From Chiridota heheva (taxonomy: Eukaryota > Echinodermata > Holothuroidea > Apodida > Chiridotidae): a DNA stretch of 64,000 nucleotides. Below the pieces are notes generated by a model, which saw only the letters and a program-made list of their open reading frames with translations, did no database searches and was not told the origin of the DNA. This document shows, in pieces, positions 1-11,299 of this stretch (the stretch's first letter is position 1; every line of letters starts with the position of its first letter). The stretch lies in the NCBI GenBank assembly GCA_020152595.1, contig JAIGNY010002305.1, positions 652,501 through 716,500 of the forward strand. Direction: 5' to 3'. A program made the position numbers and the translations under genes.

Positions 1-68
1 TTTCCTTTGTGAATGAACACAGTATATATGCATGATTTTACCTACATTGTAAATTTAACCAGAAAATT

Positions 69-106
69 GTGTGTGTGCGTGTGTGTGGGTGTGTGTGTGT
101 GTGTGC
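69..106. repeat. (GT)n microsatellite
   Basis: Interrupted run of GT dinucleotides with a few C or G substitutions. Simple repeat with no coding potential. Confidence 0.95.
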
Positions 107-119
107 ACCTTTAATTGTT

Positions 120-290
120 TCAAATTCTGATGGTAAAATTTTGCACTTCAAATAAGACAACGGAAAACGTTATAACAGTACCTTTAACAGTGTCTTTTGA
201 CCACTATTATACAATATATCTACAGTAACGTCATAACTTAAAATAAGAAATACGGTGTGTTAGATATGCATCAAAAATCTAATTCTTTAG
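120..290 (+). repeat. dispersed repeat, copy 1
   Basis: A stretch with TTGCACTTCAAATAAGA and CAACGGAAAACG resembles two later stretches near 3220-3345 and 5490-5645. Those also carry a 'gcacttcaaataa' or 'caatttcaag' word, then 'accttt.atcaaacaa.ataaac'. The similarity is patchy, so this looks like an old interspersed repeat of unknown class. Confidence 0.45.
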
Positions 291-309
291 AGTTGCGTTG
301 CCTAGGCTT

Positions 310-2130
310 GGTCCCTTAATTCACAGAAGAATCGTTGTGGCGCCAGTTCAGTGAGTGGAACACTAGTCTTCTCCAGGATGGCGGTTGTGAGCGAGGGCCT
401 GGGTTTCTACAAAAGTCCTTTCAGTTCACTCATTAATGTTTTCAGTCCAACGTTTACATTGTGTTCCTCTGCGTCTTTTTCCCTACACTGTTTCCTGGGC
501 GATAGTTTTGGCTAAACCGTTGAACCACACAACATGTCTATACCACATCAGCTTTCTTCTCTTTACTTTTTTAAGGAGATTTTCAGAGGAGCTCAATGGG
601 TTGCGGACTTCATCATTTGTGATGTGATTTGTGTATGTGATACCTAAGACCTCATCTCATTCCAATCTTCTTTTAAAAGGACTCACATGCGTAGAGAAAG
701 ATGGACATGACCAGGGCATGCAGGAGCCTGATTTTGATTTGATGGAGATGTTTTGTCTTTCCATATGTGTTTCAGCCGAATCACTGCTGCCGATGTTTGT
801 GCAGCTCTTGTCAGGATTTCTGTTCGTCAACCCTTGTCGTTTATGATGGCTTCTAGATATTTTAGCTGATTTACGATGTCTAGTATTTTACTTTGTGCTG
901 GTATGTTCGCAATTATGGTGTTATAACTGTTTGTCATCAGCTTTGTCTTCTCAGCATAATTTCAATTTCAAACTTAAAGGAAGCTTGGTAGATTCGGGAC
1001 ACCAGTTCAGCCAGTTCATGTTCATTTCCATTGAGTCCATCTATGTCATCGACAAAGCCGCAAATTGTGTTTATTCCAATGCTGACAGTGCATAAATGGC
1101 CTTCCAGGGCCTCTGACATTATTCTTTCCAGGAAAATATTAAATAGTGTGGGAGAGAGAAGACATCCTTGTCGTACACCAATTGAAGTATGGAACCAGTC
1201 TCCTATGGCGCACTGTACCAGAGCTGCACTAGTAGCGTTGTTATAGAGCTGCTATATGATGTTGATCAGCTTCTAATCAATGTTGTATTTCTTCATTGTG
1301 ACCCATAGCGTTCATGCCATACTCTGTCAAATGCCTTTTTGAAGTCGATGAAGACGTGGTATAATTGATGTTGGTGTTGAAAATACTTCTCACCAAGAAT
1401 GTGACGTTGAATATCTGTCCTATGGTGCTTTTTTGTTGTTTTGGAATCCAGCCTGATCTTCTGCGATAATTTCTTCAGCTTATGGTCCGAGTCTCTTGAG
1501 GAGAATCTTCAGCATGACTTTGCTTGCATGACTGATAGAATGATTGTTCCATAATTACTGTACTGCTGCGGGTTGCTTTTTTCGGTAGAGTGATAATGAG
1601 GGATTGGATTCAGGTTGTAGACCATTCTCCTGTTTGTCAGATCTTGTTACTGATTACAGTGAAGATGTCAATCACTGCTTCTCCTCCATCTTATATCAGT
1701 TCTGCTGGGATGTTGTCAATTAATGAAGCTTTCCCCTTATTTGACGAGTGTATACTGCTTTATACTCCACTTCTTCTCGCAAGATTGAAAACCATCTACA
1801 TTGGATGACACGTGTCCCATTAGCACAACTGGATCTCCCTGTGACTGATAATTGTACAATTCATCACAGTACTGTCCATCTTTTTATGATCTCTTCCTTC
1901 TGTGTGATTTTCCCCGTCCTTATCCTGGATGGTACTCAGCTTCTTTTTTGTTTCTGCCAGGTCTTTTACCGTTTTGAATGCCTTTTGGTGTTTGCGTAGG
2001 ACTGTCTTCTATTTTGGCGCACTGATCTTCAATCTATGTTTGTTTCGCTTCTTTCATCCTTTTTTTATTTTCTTGTTGACTTCCTCTTTTCCTTCTGCAG
2101 TGTTTTTTTGATCTCCCTTCTTTGAGTTAT
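310..2130 (-). pseudogene. degenerate LINE reverse transcriptase (non-LTR retrotransposon)
   Basis: Read on the minus strand, recognisable blocks appear in the order expected of an endonuclease/reverse-transcriptase LINE ORF2. About 2110-1850 holds the lysine-rich linker. About 1735-1690 holds DNIPAELI. About 1600-1480 holds SLIITLPKK and HASKVMLKILLKRL. About 1360-1320 holds YHVFIDFKKAFDRVWH. At 1217-1120 lies GDWFHTSIGVRQGCLLSP followed by TLFNIFLERIMSEAL. At 1065-1030 is FVDDIDGLNGNE, the catalytic (Y/F)xDD box with A changed to V. About 890-730 holds KYLEAIINDKG and TEILTRAAQTSAA. About 680-330 holds RRKLMWYRHVVWFNGLAKT and GKRRRGTQCKRW, the usual C-terminal tail. Several stops and frameshifts separate the blocks, so no functional protein can be made. 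The endonuclease domain is missing (5' truncation), and the 3' end lies near 310. Family identity is from memory of this widespread invertebrate LINE lineage. Confidence 0.9.
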
Positions 2131-2249
2131 AATCTCCATATTCACCACCACTTAAAACCAAAACAAATACATTAGGCCTACGCTATTACTTCTGCGTATT
2201 TTGGAAACTGTTTTAATTCCATTCTGATCATGAGCGTGGACCGGACTGT

Positions 2250-2500
2250 TTAATCATTTTCGCGAAATCGTGATTATGTGAACAAATATTGTAAACCCAT
2301 GGTTCTCTTGTATAATTTTGTTACTATTATTATTAATATTTCAAAATATTTACAGTTCTGTTTTTTTCAATGGGGTAAAATTTTCTACAATCATTTGAAA
2401 TACGCCTGCACAAAAAAATACATGGGGCGCACGGTGCATTATGGGAAGACTGTGACTTCCATTGCATTAAAAATTCTCAATTTTACGGGTCTTATTATTC
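2250..2500. repeat. duplicated cassette, copy A
   Basis: Shares a series of blocks with 2860-3090: 'atttcaaaatatttacagttct', 'acaatcatttgaa', 'cgcacggtgcattatggga' and '.acttccattgc.tta.aaat'. The distal part is the most conserved. Copy A carries a short insertion before the conserved GCATTATGGGAA word. Confidence 0.75.
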
Positions 2501-2824
2501 ATGTGGACAGTCAACATGTTATATTAATTTATTATTGTAGATTAATAAGAATAATACAGTAATTTATATGGCACAATTAAAACAAAACCATTCCAAAGCT
2601 TCACATACAAGCAAATTGAGTTAGATACGAAAACAAAAGGAAGAATACACAAATGTCAACATAAATACAATTATAATGGATCAGGCACAATTTGACGAAA
2701 AAATTATATACAAAAAAAGTTTAAGTTTGTAGATGTAGTTGAAAATAAACTGTTAACCTACTACGCTAAACTCTTTGACCTATGTACTGTTTTCTTTGCT
2801 TTATTTCATTCGGATTAAAACTTA

Positions 2825-2862
2825 TTGTGAATAATATAATACAAAGCGCACTGTAATGTAGA
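2825..2862. repeat. short dispersed repeat shared with 11217-11252
   Basis: The word ATTGTGAATAATATAA and the following AACAAAGCGCACTGTA recur almost unchanged at 11217-11252, preceded in both places by 'ggattaaa'. About 38 bp of near identity 8 kb apart suggests a fragment of an interspersed element. Confidence 0.6.
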
Positions 2863-3090
2863 CTGTTTAAGCCTTATATTCTCAAAATTGTGATCATGGG
2901 AAACGTTCTCGTGAACTCATTGCTTTTTTTATTATCATTATTTCAAAATGTTTACAGTTCTCTTATTTTCAATTATTTTCAGAACTGCTATTTTTCACAA
3001 TCATTTGAAGTTTATGGGACGCACGGTGCATTATGGGAACATGGCGGCTTCCACTGCGTTACAAATCCTTAATTTTATGGATCTTAGTAG
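2860..3090. repeat. duplicated cassette, copy B
   Basis: Second copy of the 2250-2500 cassette. It ends in GACGCACGGTGCATTATGGG followed by AACATGGCGGCTTCC, which looks like promoter-proximal or 5'UTR sequence. No long ORF follows the ATG. Confidence 0.75.
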
Positions 3091-3219
3091 TCCTTAATAA
3101 GAAGGAATCTCCAGGATTGTTTAAAATCACTACCAAAGAGCAGTCATGCAGGTCCGTTAGATATTACGAGATAGTTTGCATTTCATTTCCTTAAAAAGTT
3201 GCCCTTATTTTGACATCAT

Positions 3220-3345
3220 TAACCTGTTTCTTAAGCTATTAACGGGTAATGTGCACTTCAAATAAACTCTTCTTTCGAAGTTTGACGTATCTTTTATGAC
3301 CTTTATCAAACAAGATAAACATACCTGCATGTCTGTACTACTCCA
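3220..3345 (+). repeat. dispersed repeat, copy 2
   Basis: Contains 'gtgcacttcaaataaactcttc' followed by 'acctttatcaaacaagataaac', which resembles 5525-5630 and, less well, 130-200. No coding content. Confidence 0.4.
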
Positions 3346-3477
3346 TACCAAAAAACTTGAAACTTGAAAATTACTACTCGACAACCGCCATGCACTTTTT
3401 GGTGAGCATGCAGACATAATGCGAACCTATGTAATGGCCATTTCGTCCGTCCGGCCATCCGGCCGTCCACCGTTTTG

Positions 3478-3600
3478 CCTGAGATTTCCTCAGAAATGTT
3501 AAAGTTTTTTTGAGAATTCCTTTGGCAAATGTCAAAGTTTTTTCAGATTTCCTCAGAAAAAGTTAAAGCTTCATCATATATCCTCATGGAAGGCTGGAAT
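3478..3600. repeat. degenerate minisatellite
   Basis: Three imperfect copies of 'agatttcctcagaaa.gttaaagttttt' in tandem, each about 35-55 bp. Non-coding. Just upstream, 3443-3470 is a small GTCCGTCCGGCCATCC-type repeat. Confidence 0.6.
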
Positions 3601-4084
3601 TTCCTAATTAAATGCTAGTTTTTCAGATACTCTTAAGACAGGTTGAAGAAAATTTTGCTTAAAAAGTCTACAAAACATTTTATTTATTTTTCGAAGACAA
3701 CTGTAAGATGATATAATTTCCCCCAAAAAATTCAGTTTCTCATAACACTGGCAGCTTAATACCCTTAAACTTCTTTCAAATATGTGTGCACCAACGGCTG
3801 TATCAAGCATGGTTATTAAACTCCACCTTTATTATTGTGTTCATTTGCTTAAAGTTGCTGAAGTATATGAAGTGACAAGATCTTTTTTATTTTTTGCTTC
3901 GTATACTCAGTCAGGGAGTGGGACAGGACTGCATATGGACATTGGGAGGGATGTTATTTGGAACACAGGTTTGGGCCATAGGATATAATATATACCATGT
4001 GGAATGCACCAAGGCATGATTATTTGACAACGCCTTTCATTTGCATATATATAAGTTATTTTATGGACTGACAGACTTAGGGAC

Positions 4085-5340
4085 TGTGATAGTTAGGACG
4101 AGACTTCTTATGGATCCTATGCTATGTGGGACATGGGGTGGGATGCCACGTGGAACAAGGTGGGAATGCCATGTGGGATATACGGTGGAATGCCGTGAGG
4201 GACATAGAGTGGAATGCTATGGGATGGGATGTCATGCAGGACATGGAATGTCACGTGTGACATTGGGTGGGATGCCATGTGGGACATGGTGTGGGATGCC
4301 ACGAGTAACACAAGAGTGTAACGTAGGTTTGGATTCCATGTGTGACATGGGGATGGAGGCTATGTGGAACTTAGGGTAGGAGGCCATGGGGACAAGGGAT
4401 GTGATGCCATGTGGTACATAAAGTAGGATGGGAACATGTGGAAGATGTAGTGGATCTAATGTGGGACATAATGTGGGATATCAGGTGGGAAACTACTCAT
4501 GGAGGAATATAAGGTGGGATGACATGGGGGACATAGGAAGGGATGCCATGTGGGACACATGGAGGGATGCCATGTGGGACATAGGGAAGGATGCCATGTG
4601 GGATATATGGTCGGATTAATGTGGGACATAGGGTAGGAGGCTATGCGGGACATAAGGTAGGAGGCCATGGGGACAACGAATGTGATGCTATGTGGGATAT
4701 CAAGTAAGATGGGAACGTGTGGAACATATGGTGGATCCAATTGGGATATAAGTTGGGATGCCATGTGGAATATCAGGTGGGAAGCCACTTATGCGGGAAT
4801 ATAAGGTGAGATGCCATGTGGGACATGAGAGGGATGCCATGTTGGACATATAGTCGGATTAATGTGGGACATAGGATGGGATCCATGTGGGACATATGTT
4901 TGGATTGATGTGGGACAAAGGGTAGAATCCATATGGGACATGGGGTGGTATGCCATGTGGGTAATGAGGTGGGATGCCATGTGCGACATATGGTGGAATA
5001 CCATGTGGGACATATGGTGAAATGCCATGTTGGACATACTGTATAATGGAATGTCATGTGGGAGATATAGTGGAATGCCATGTGGGACAAGGGATGGGAT
5101 GGGATGTCATGTGGGACATGGGGTGGGATGCCTATTGAGACATGGAATACGATGCCATGAGGGACATATGGTGGAATGCCATGTGGGACATATGGTGAAA
5201 TGTCATGAAGAAGATATGGTGGAATGTCTTGTATGAGATATGGTGGAATGCCATGTGGGACAAAGGATGGGATGGGATGTCATCTGGTACATGGGGTGTG
5301 ATGCCATTTGGGACATGGGATGACATGTGACTTAGTGTGA
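4085..5340 (+). repeat. 24-bp minisatellite / satellite array
   Basis: About fifty degenerate copies of a unit close to ATGCCATGTGGGACATAGGG plus 'tggg'; three clean units start at 4541, 4565 and 4589. The unit length is a multiple of three and lacks stops, so long spurious ORFs appear on both strands (repeats of Met-Ser-His-Met-Ala-Ser-His-Pro on the minus strand). Related arrays in the opposite orientation lie at 27850-27960 and 61500-61890. Confidence 0.93.
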
Positions 5341-5489
5341 GGTGTCATTTTTATAATTGGTCAGGTCATATGAAATGGGTGTCAATTTGCATAGGCATGC
5401 GAACCATGACGCTATTTACCGTTCGGACTGTACGCAAAATTGCGTATTTTATTTTACACAACATTACTTTTTCAAACTTACCCTTTTTG

Positions 5490-5616
5490 CTACATAATTA
5501 ATCTGTTTCGTAAACTTTGAGTGGAAAATTTGCAATTTCAAGAACGCAACAATTACCTGTCACAACGGAAAACAATATTGTATTGCAGCTAAGTACGTGC
5601 CTTTGAGATCTGCATC
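5490..5616 (+). repeat. dispersed repeat, copy 3
   Basis: Continues the family seen at 120-290 and 3220-3345 with 'tttgcaatttcaag' and 'cacaacggaaaac'. It leads directly into the 34-bp minisatellite at 5617, whose unit appears to have been amplified from this repeat's own 3' part. Confidence 0.45.
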
Positions 5617-5790
5617 AAACAATATAAACGTATCTGCACTAATCTTTACCCAACAATATAAACGTATCTGCACTAATCTTTGCCCAACAGTATAAACGTA
5701 TCTGCACTATCCTTACCCAACAATATAAAAGTATCTGCACTAATCCTTACCCAACAATATAAACGTATCTGCACTAATCCTTACCCAGAA
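5617..5790 (+). repeat. 34-bp minisatellite, 5 copies
   Basis: Five nearly identical units with the core 'aatataaacgtatctgcac' then 'taatcctta'. Unit starts fall at about 5617, 5651, 5685, 5718 and 5752, so the period is 33-34 bp. The high identity indicates recent amplification. Confidence 0.93.
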
Positions 5791-6039
5791 TACTGTTGAC
5801 TTGCAGTCAGTCCCCAGAGCCGTTAAAAGAGCTTTCTTTTTAAAGAACGTATGCATAAATTTTCGCGCTGTGCCTATTTAATGAGTTGAAAACATACCAT
5901 AACTGTGATACCATAACGACTATAACACCCACGGAAACAATCTAACATGCAAATTGCTAAACAAAACATTGATTTCTTGGAAATAATGATAAATTTGTTA
6001 AGAACAGAAAGAAAAAGGGTAAATCTACGGGCGAAAAAA

Positions 6040-6185
6040 AATCTCAGAAAAGATATTACATAAAATATGTTTACCGCTGTACAAATTCAATATTTTCCCG
6101 AATTATTATTTGTCGGCTGAGCCAGGAACACGGCAAATCTAAGGCAATTTTGTATAGTCGCTTGTTAGATACGAGCACAACACTT
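6040..6185 (+). repeat. direct duplication, copy 1
   Basis: Matches 6345-6482 in order: 'aatctcagaaaagat', 'cgctgtacaaattca', 'tttatttgtcggctgagccagg.acacggcaaat', 'caattttgtatagtcgct' and 'gcacaacact'. About 145 bp with moderate divergence; no coding function seen. Confidence 0.75.
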
Positions 6186-6344
6186 CCAATGCGCTCTCTT
6201 TGACTGTTGATGTTGTAATTCATTACGTCATATAACGATTTACGAACACCATTATAGGCAATATACAGTAGTATTCAACGTACTGAAAATTATGAGCTTA
6301 CTTTCCTTTTTTGTTCCGTTTTACTTGAAGAAAATGCTTGCAGC

Positions 6345-6482
6345 AGCACCACAATCTCAGAAAAGATTGCTTAACGCACAAATTCATTACTTTCCTGCAT
6401 TTATATTTATCGACCGAGTCAGGTACTCGGCAAATTCAATGCAATTGTGTATGGTTGCTAGCCAGAGACTTGCACAACACTA
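6345..6482 (+). repeat. direct duplication, copy 2
   Basis: Second copy of the 6040-6185 segment. A short ORF crosses it but shows no conservation of frame between the two copies, so it is not treated as a gene. Confidence 0.75.
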
Positions 6483-6499
6483 AGTTGTATACAAATAAA

Positions 6500-8560
6500 A
6501 TGGTCTGCCCAAATTTTCAGTAATATTGATATCTTTTATTATTCTGCTGTATTAAAGCTAGTTATATTGAGTATACGGATATTATTCAGCATTTTTTAAG
6601 TTAAATATATCACTGTACAGACTGGCAATATTGTCCCAGGCTAAACGATAAAGGCTCCGGCCTCATTAATAATACATTGGTTAATTCTTACCCAAACTTA
6701 CAGCTGGAAGAAGTGTTCTGCATTCTTTTTTCCTGCTTTTCGGGATGCATGTCCGAGTGAAGTCAATATAGTATGAAAAAATCATCAGTCCTTCGAGTCC
6801 GTTTGTATAAATGGAACATCTTCTGCAAAGTACGGAGCCAACCTTCAGATGACAAACATTTGTTTCCTTGTTTAACATTCCGCGAACAAGTCTTCAATTA
6901 TTGGTTTTCCTTTACACATTAGGGAACTTTAGAACTTAATTCCCTGCTTTCAGCCAAATGTATCAGAGCATGGTCAGCACCAGAAAATTGATTAAAGACT
7001 GAAGGGGAACTTTGTTTCATGGAATGGGGGTGGGGAAGGGAATATCTATCGGACAAAATATGTCGCCGGTACAAATATGTATTGGGATGAAGTGGGGGAG
7101 AGGAGTAAAGTGATCTTGTCAGGGTGCAAATGACTTCCTGTCCCCACCTGGCGATGGGTTGAGGTATTAGATGTGGAGGGGAAACGGGATAGGTGGCTTT
7201 GATAAGGTTAGCCGGAAGGTTAAATGGAGGAGGGTAATGAATAAAATGACCTCAATTAGGCAGTAGAGAGAACGATTGTCATTTCTCTAATCTGCTTAAA
7301 AATCATAAAATTTCATCTGGAACGGCCAACTTAATTTGAGGAAACCTGACATATTTCTACCAAAGCGGCAATATCAAAATGTCCACACCTACAAACATGC
7401 AAAACAAATTGATACCACGTTAACCACTCTTTGTATTTCACATTCTGATACCAACTGGACTCACTTAAGTAACATTGTCAACAACAATTTTTAAGATCCT
7501 CTTGCTCTTAAAGTTCTAATTATAGTGGTTTTCAGGACAGACATGCGTGACGCGCCAAAAAATGTGTTCGATACTTTGAATAAAAAATAATCTGAAAAAA
7601 GTTACAAATGAACATTAAGAAAGAGTAACGACAAGTGATTAAAAGTGCATCATCTTCTATATCTGTTTTGCTATTTATTCAAATCTTATCAAAAAAAATC
7701 GGTGATCAGAATATTTTGGATTAAGCATTCACTATAAAGAAAGAAACAAATAAGTTAATTCAGCATATTTCTAACACCATGATGACAATGTATAATACTA
7801 TTTTCTACTGATGGAAACCCTTCACCTTACTTTCTACCATATTACCAGGGCAATGATATTAAGTGAGGCTGCATTGATAGGCACTTGAATCTTAGCAAAT
7901 TTAGATCTGACAATTGAATCAAACTCCCTTAATCATCCAAGATTTAAACCGTAAAACAAAAAACTTAACGTTAACAAAAATCATTAAAAATCGAATTGTT
8001 GTGTGCAATCAATGAAATATTTAAAATATATTTTCTAACTATTACTATTACATTTGATCATATGATTTAAAAATACTTACATTTTGCAATTTACCCACCT
8101 TCTCTTTTAAATACACTGAAGCTAAAATTCGATGAAAATTATTTAGATAATAATTGCACTTAAAAACAACATTTTTGTCCTAAATATCTTATCTGAAACT
8201 ATTTATACCTGTTTAAAGAACTTTAAGAAGTACAACTTGCAAGTAAAAGTACTTTATAAAAGAAATGAAACAACAACCTCTCAAAAATTAAGAATGCTTG
8301 ATCTAGTGAAATGAAAGTCTCACTCAGAATGCCCCAATGTCCACCTTATCAATGACAAGATAATGCTGAAAGTTTAAAGTTAGAAATAGAATGCGCAGGG
8401 ACCTAACTTTAATATGCAGCATATCTAATAATGAAAAAATGAACAAACCTAGTTACAACTTTGCAAGAAAGGATAGCTAATTGTAACTTTAACGTTCATT
8501 GATAGTGTTAGACCTATTTTTTCACGTAACACAACATAGCCATTACCGTATATTACACTT
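6500..8560. other. no gene recognised
   Basis: AT-rich sequence with no ORF of convincing composition and no clear repeat. The G-rich stretch at 7020-7240 (GGGGGTGGGGAAGGG and similar) is the only compositional departure. Confidence 0.6.
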
Positions 8561-8569
8561 AACTATACT

Positions 8570-8840
8570 AAAGCTTAAAATCCTTTTCATAGCTTAATGT
8601 ATGATCTTATAACTTAAAGGTCCATCTTCTAGCTCACATTTGATCTCATGGCTGAAACATCTTCTTACAGCTTAAATGTTCATCTGATTTAAAAGTTGAT
8701 CTTCTAGCATACACTTCTAACTTATAGCTTAAAATTGTGTTTCATACATTACCTGCAGTTTTCTTCTTGTGGCTTAAAGTTCATCCACTGGCTTAAACTT
8801 TCACCTTATAACTGCAACGTTTATCTTATAGCTGAAAATG
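8570..8840 (+). repeat. degenerate minisatellite, about 20-26 bp unit
   Basis: Repeated variants of 'tatagcttaaagttcatctt' (atagcttaatg, taacttaaaggtccatcttct, acagcttaaatgttcatct, tagcttaaaattgt, ggcttaaagttcatc, ggcttaaactttcacctta). About a dozen old, diverged units. Confidence 0.7.
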
Positions 8841-9249
8841 ATATTTATGCTATAAAATTTAACATCAACTAATTTGTGCTATTCAAACAAAGTTTGATAT
8901 TTTTGTCAAAATGTCTTAAAATCGTTACAAAATAAGACATCATTTGTTTAAAATAATGTCAAGTAAAGATTAAAGGTGTTTCAAATAATATCAACGTTGG
9001 ATAATATTGATCATTATGGGTGACAATTTACAAAGCAAACCTGTGAATAATAATGTTGTTAATTCTTTCAATGAAAACTATTTGATAAATCCCAATAATC
9101 AAAAGAATCCAATTACTTAATACGAGGTAAATCATATATAACATGTCATAATTCTGCCATAATAATATTAGACTGAATACACCACTCTTTTGAAACCCTC
9201 GAAATTTGATAGGATCTAATGTTTAAAAAATAAATCCATGCATCAAGCC

Positions 9250-9515
9250 TCAAGGGCTTATACAGTCCGTGCTTATACTCGGTTTCCATCGTGCCAAGCG
9301 GATGAGAGTACTTGACTCCCTTAAATGGGACACCAGTCCATCGCAGATTAAATCCCGACCAATGCTGATTCTCATCTTGCTGCTATGTGAACTGGAGCAA
9401 GTATAGTAAAGTGTCTTGCTTAAGGACACAACGCAGCGCTCGCAGTGGGAATTGGACCATGTACCTTTCGCATACGAGCAAGACTCCGTAACCACAAAGC
9501 AGCCGAGCCACTGCA
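9250..9515 (-). mobile_element. tRNA-derived SINE, family A (minus copy)
   Basis: On the minus strand, a tRNA-like head (TGGCTCGGCTG... and GGTCCAATTCCCA as degraded A and B boxes) is followed by 'gcgttgtgtccttaagcaagacactttac' and the body word 'atctgcgatggactggtgtcc'. The same order occurs at 17262-17560 on the plus strand, which defines one family. The polymerase III boxes are diverged and the copy is presumed dead. The GATGGACTGG body word resembles a core seen in some vertebrate and invertebrate SINEs (recollection only). Confidence 0.88.
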
Positions 9516-9529
9516 TCTCATACATAACA

Positions 9530-10580
9530 TGTCATGATTCTACCTAAATGGAATTAGACTAAATACATCAGTCAAGGTAACCCTTTTTTTTTTTAAACCT
9601 TTGAAATTCGATATTATCTACTAAAACATGATCGTAACATTACACTGTTCTTCAGTCTCTCTGCCATATTAAGGGCACAGTCGTCCTTTCAAACATTGAT
9701 ATCGGAAAAAATGAACATTGAAGATACTGAAATAGATAAGAATCAATGTCTGCAAAATAAAAGGGGATCGTTATGCATCAGTATCTGTTGGTTGAGAAAT
9801 GTGCAATTTTAATCCTACAACGTATGCATTGTTTTATTGGCATGGATGTGTGTTCAAGCAAATGTTGAGACATATTAAAACCTGTCATTTACAGAGGCTA
9901 CTGATAAATCACTGATAAGAAGTATCATCTATTTCATTTTCTAAGATGCATAGCTTTATTTGTTAAGTTGTTAGCTTCACGTGAGAGCTTTATTTTTCCC
10001 CAAGCTGTCATGTAATATGACATTACGATTTTCGTTATCTGCAGTGATCAGATATTTTGGGGTCGTCCAAAGGCTATTTGCATTTGTTTTATTACCATTT
10101 CCTGTTTGTTCGGAAGGAAATCATGCAACCTCTTTGAGAAAGGTCATTTGCTTCTAAATGCAATTTGTTTTTGACATATACAGACAATGATATCAGGCAT
10201 GTGCGGCATGTTTATAACAAATATAAAACAGTGGCTAAGGAAATTTTGAAGAAAAAAAAAATCTACCTAAAGCTTATGGGTGCAAAAACCCCTTATGCTA
10301 CAACAGACAAGACAATAGATAATCAATTCAGTATGTATATACAACCACCCTTCCCTCGTCCTACCCTACCTAAACCCCACCCTCTATGATCCCCTCTCCT
10401 TCAATACCACCTGAACATACCCTTGTCACCTCCCAAAACAAAATCGTAAAGGATTCAAGATGCAGAATAAATACATAATACGAGGGCGTAATACACTGGT
10501 TAGAATAAACCTATATAGCCTACTTAGGTCAGAGAATAAGATTTTTTTACGGAGACAACAATGATTACTACAAGTCTTTA
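9530..10580. other. no gene recognised
   Basis: AT-rich with no supported feature. A 74-codon frame at 10165-10389 is lysine- and proline-rich and ends in a C-rich stretch; nothing indicates that it is coding. Confidence 0.55.
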
Positions 10581-10589
10581 TAAGCAGAT

Positions 10590-10960
10590 AAGAGATATTT
10601 CTTTAAACGGGACTTAAGAAAGCATATTCATTTTATATCTGAGGGAAGCGAGTTCCAAATCTTAGCACCAACATGCCAAACATACATCTGTGAGGAAGTT
10701 AGCTTTAGATAAGGTAAACAAATATTTAAGTTATGTCTAGTGGAGTACCTAAATAAAGAATTAGAGAGCGTGAAGAAATGTGAAAATGTGTTAGGTAGTA
10801 TGATATTGAGAGAACAATAAACAAAAAAAAAGTTTTTGGTAAGTAGCAATGTTAAAGATTGTAAGTGTTTTATGCATGAAGAACAATGGTCTGGAGTGGG
10901 CATTAAGAGTTGTTTTAGATAGACACGAATTTTAGCTACTTTGATAAATCATCACTCACA
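10590..10960 (-). pseudogene. LINE ORF2 C-terminal fragment
   Basis: On the minus strand from 10903 the frame holds FRYSTRHNLNICLP, LTSSQMYVWHVGAKIWNSLP and SDIK. This matches the usual LINE C-terminal pattern of 'Y-N/S-T-R', then 'GxKIWNSLPxxIK', then a 'FKxxLKKYLL' tail. The tail is visible after a frameshift (FLKSRLKKYLLSAYKD near 10610-10560). Only the end of the ORF survives, which is typical of 5'-truncated LINE insertions. It differs in sequence from the LINEs at 310-2130 and 18440-19450. Confidence 0.8.
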
Positions 10961-11299
10961 TGTCGAACTCTATTTTCTGTTGTGGTTATGTTCTAGCTAG
11001 AATCAATTGATCTATTACTGTACGGCTTCGGTAAGTTTGACGCAGATGTAAGACGTGTCCATCAGGATAAGAAGATTCAAAGCTAAATTTAAATGTGGAG
11101 AAATATTGCCAAGTTACATTCAAAATAACAATGTGCTCAAATAAGGTTTAGTAACTGCGTTAACATGAGCTTTCTTGGATACCTCACAAGTTGTAAATGT
11201 TATAGGATTAAACATTATTGTGAATAATATAAAACAAAGCGCACTGTACTGTCCAACAAGCAATTTCTTTATGTGTAAAGCTTTTTCTGGTAATCTTAA

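Noticed and set aside
4041-5326. Met/His/Ser-rich ORFs on both strands
   Set aside because: 24-bp satellite with unit length divisible by three; both strands are open by arithmetic.
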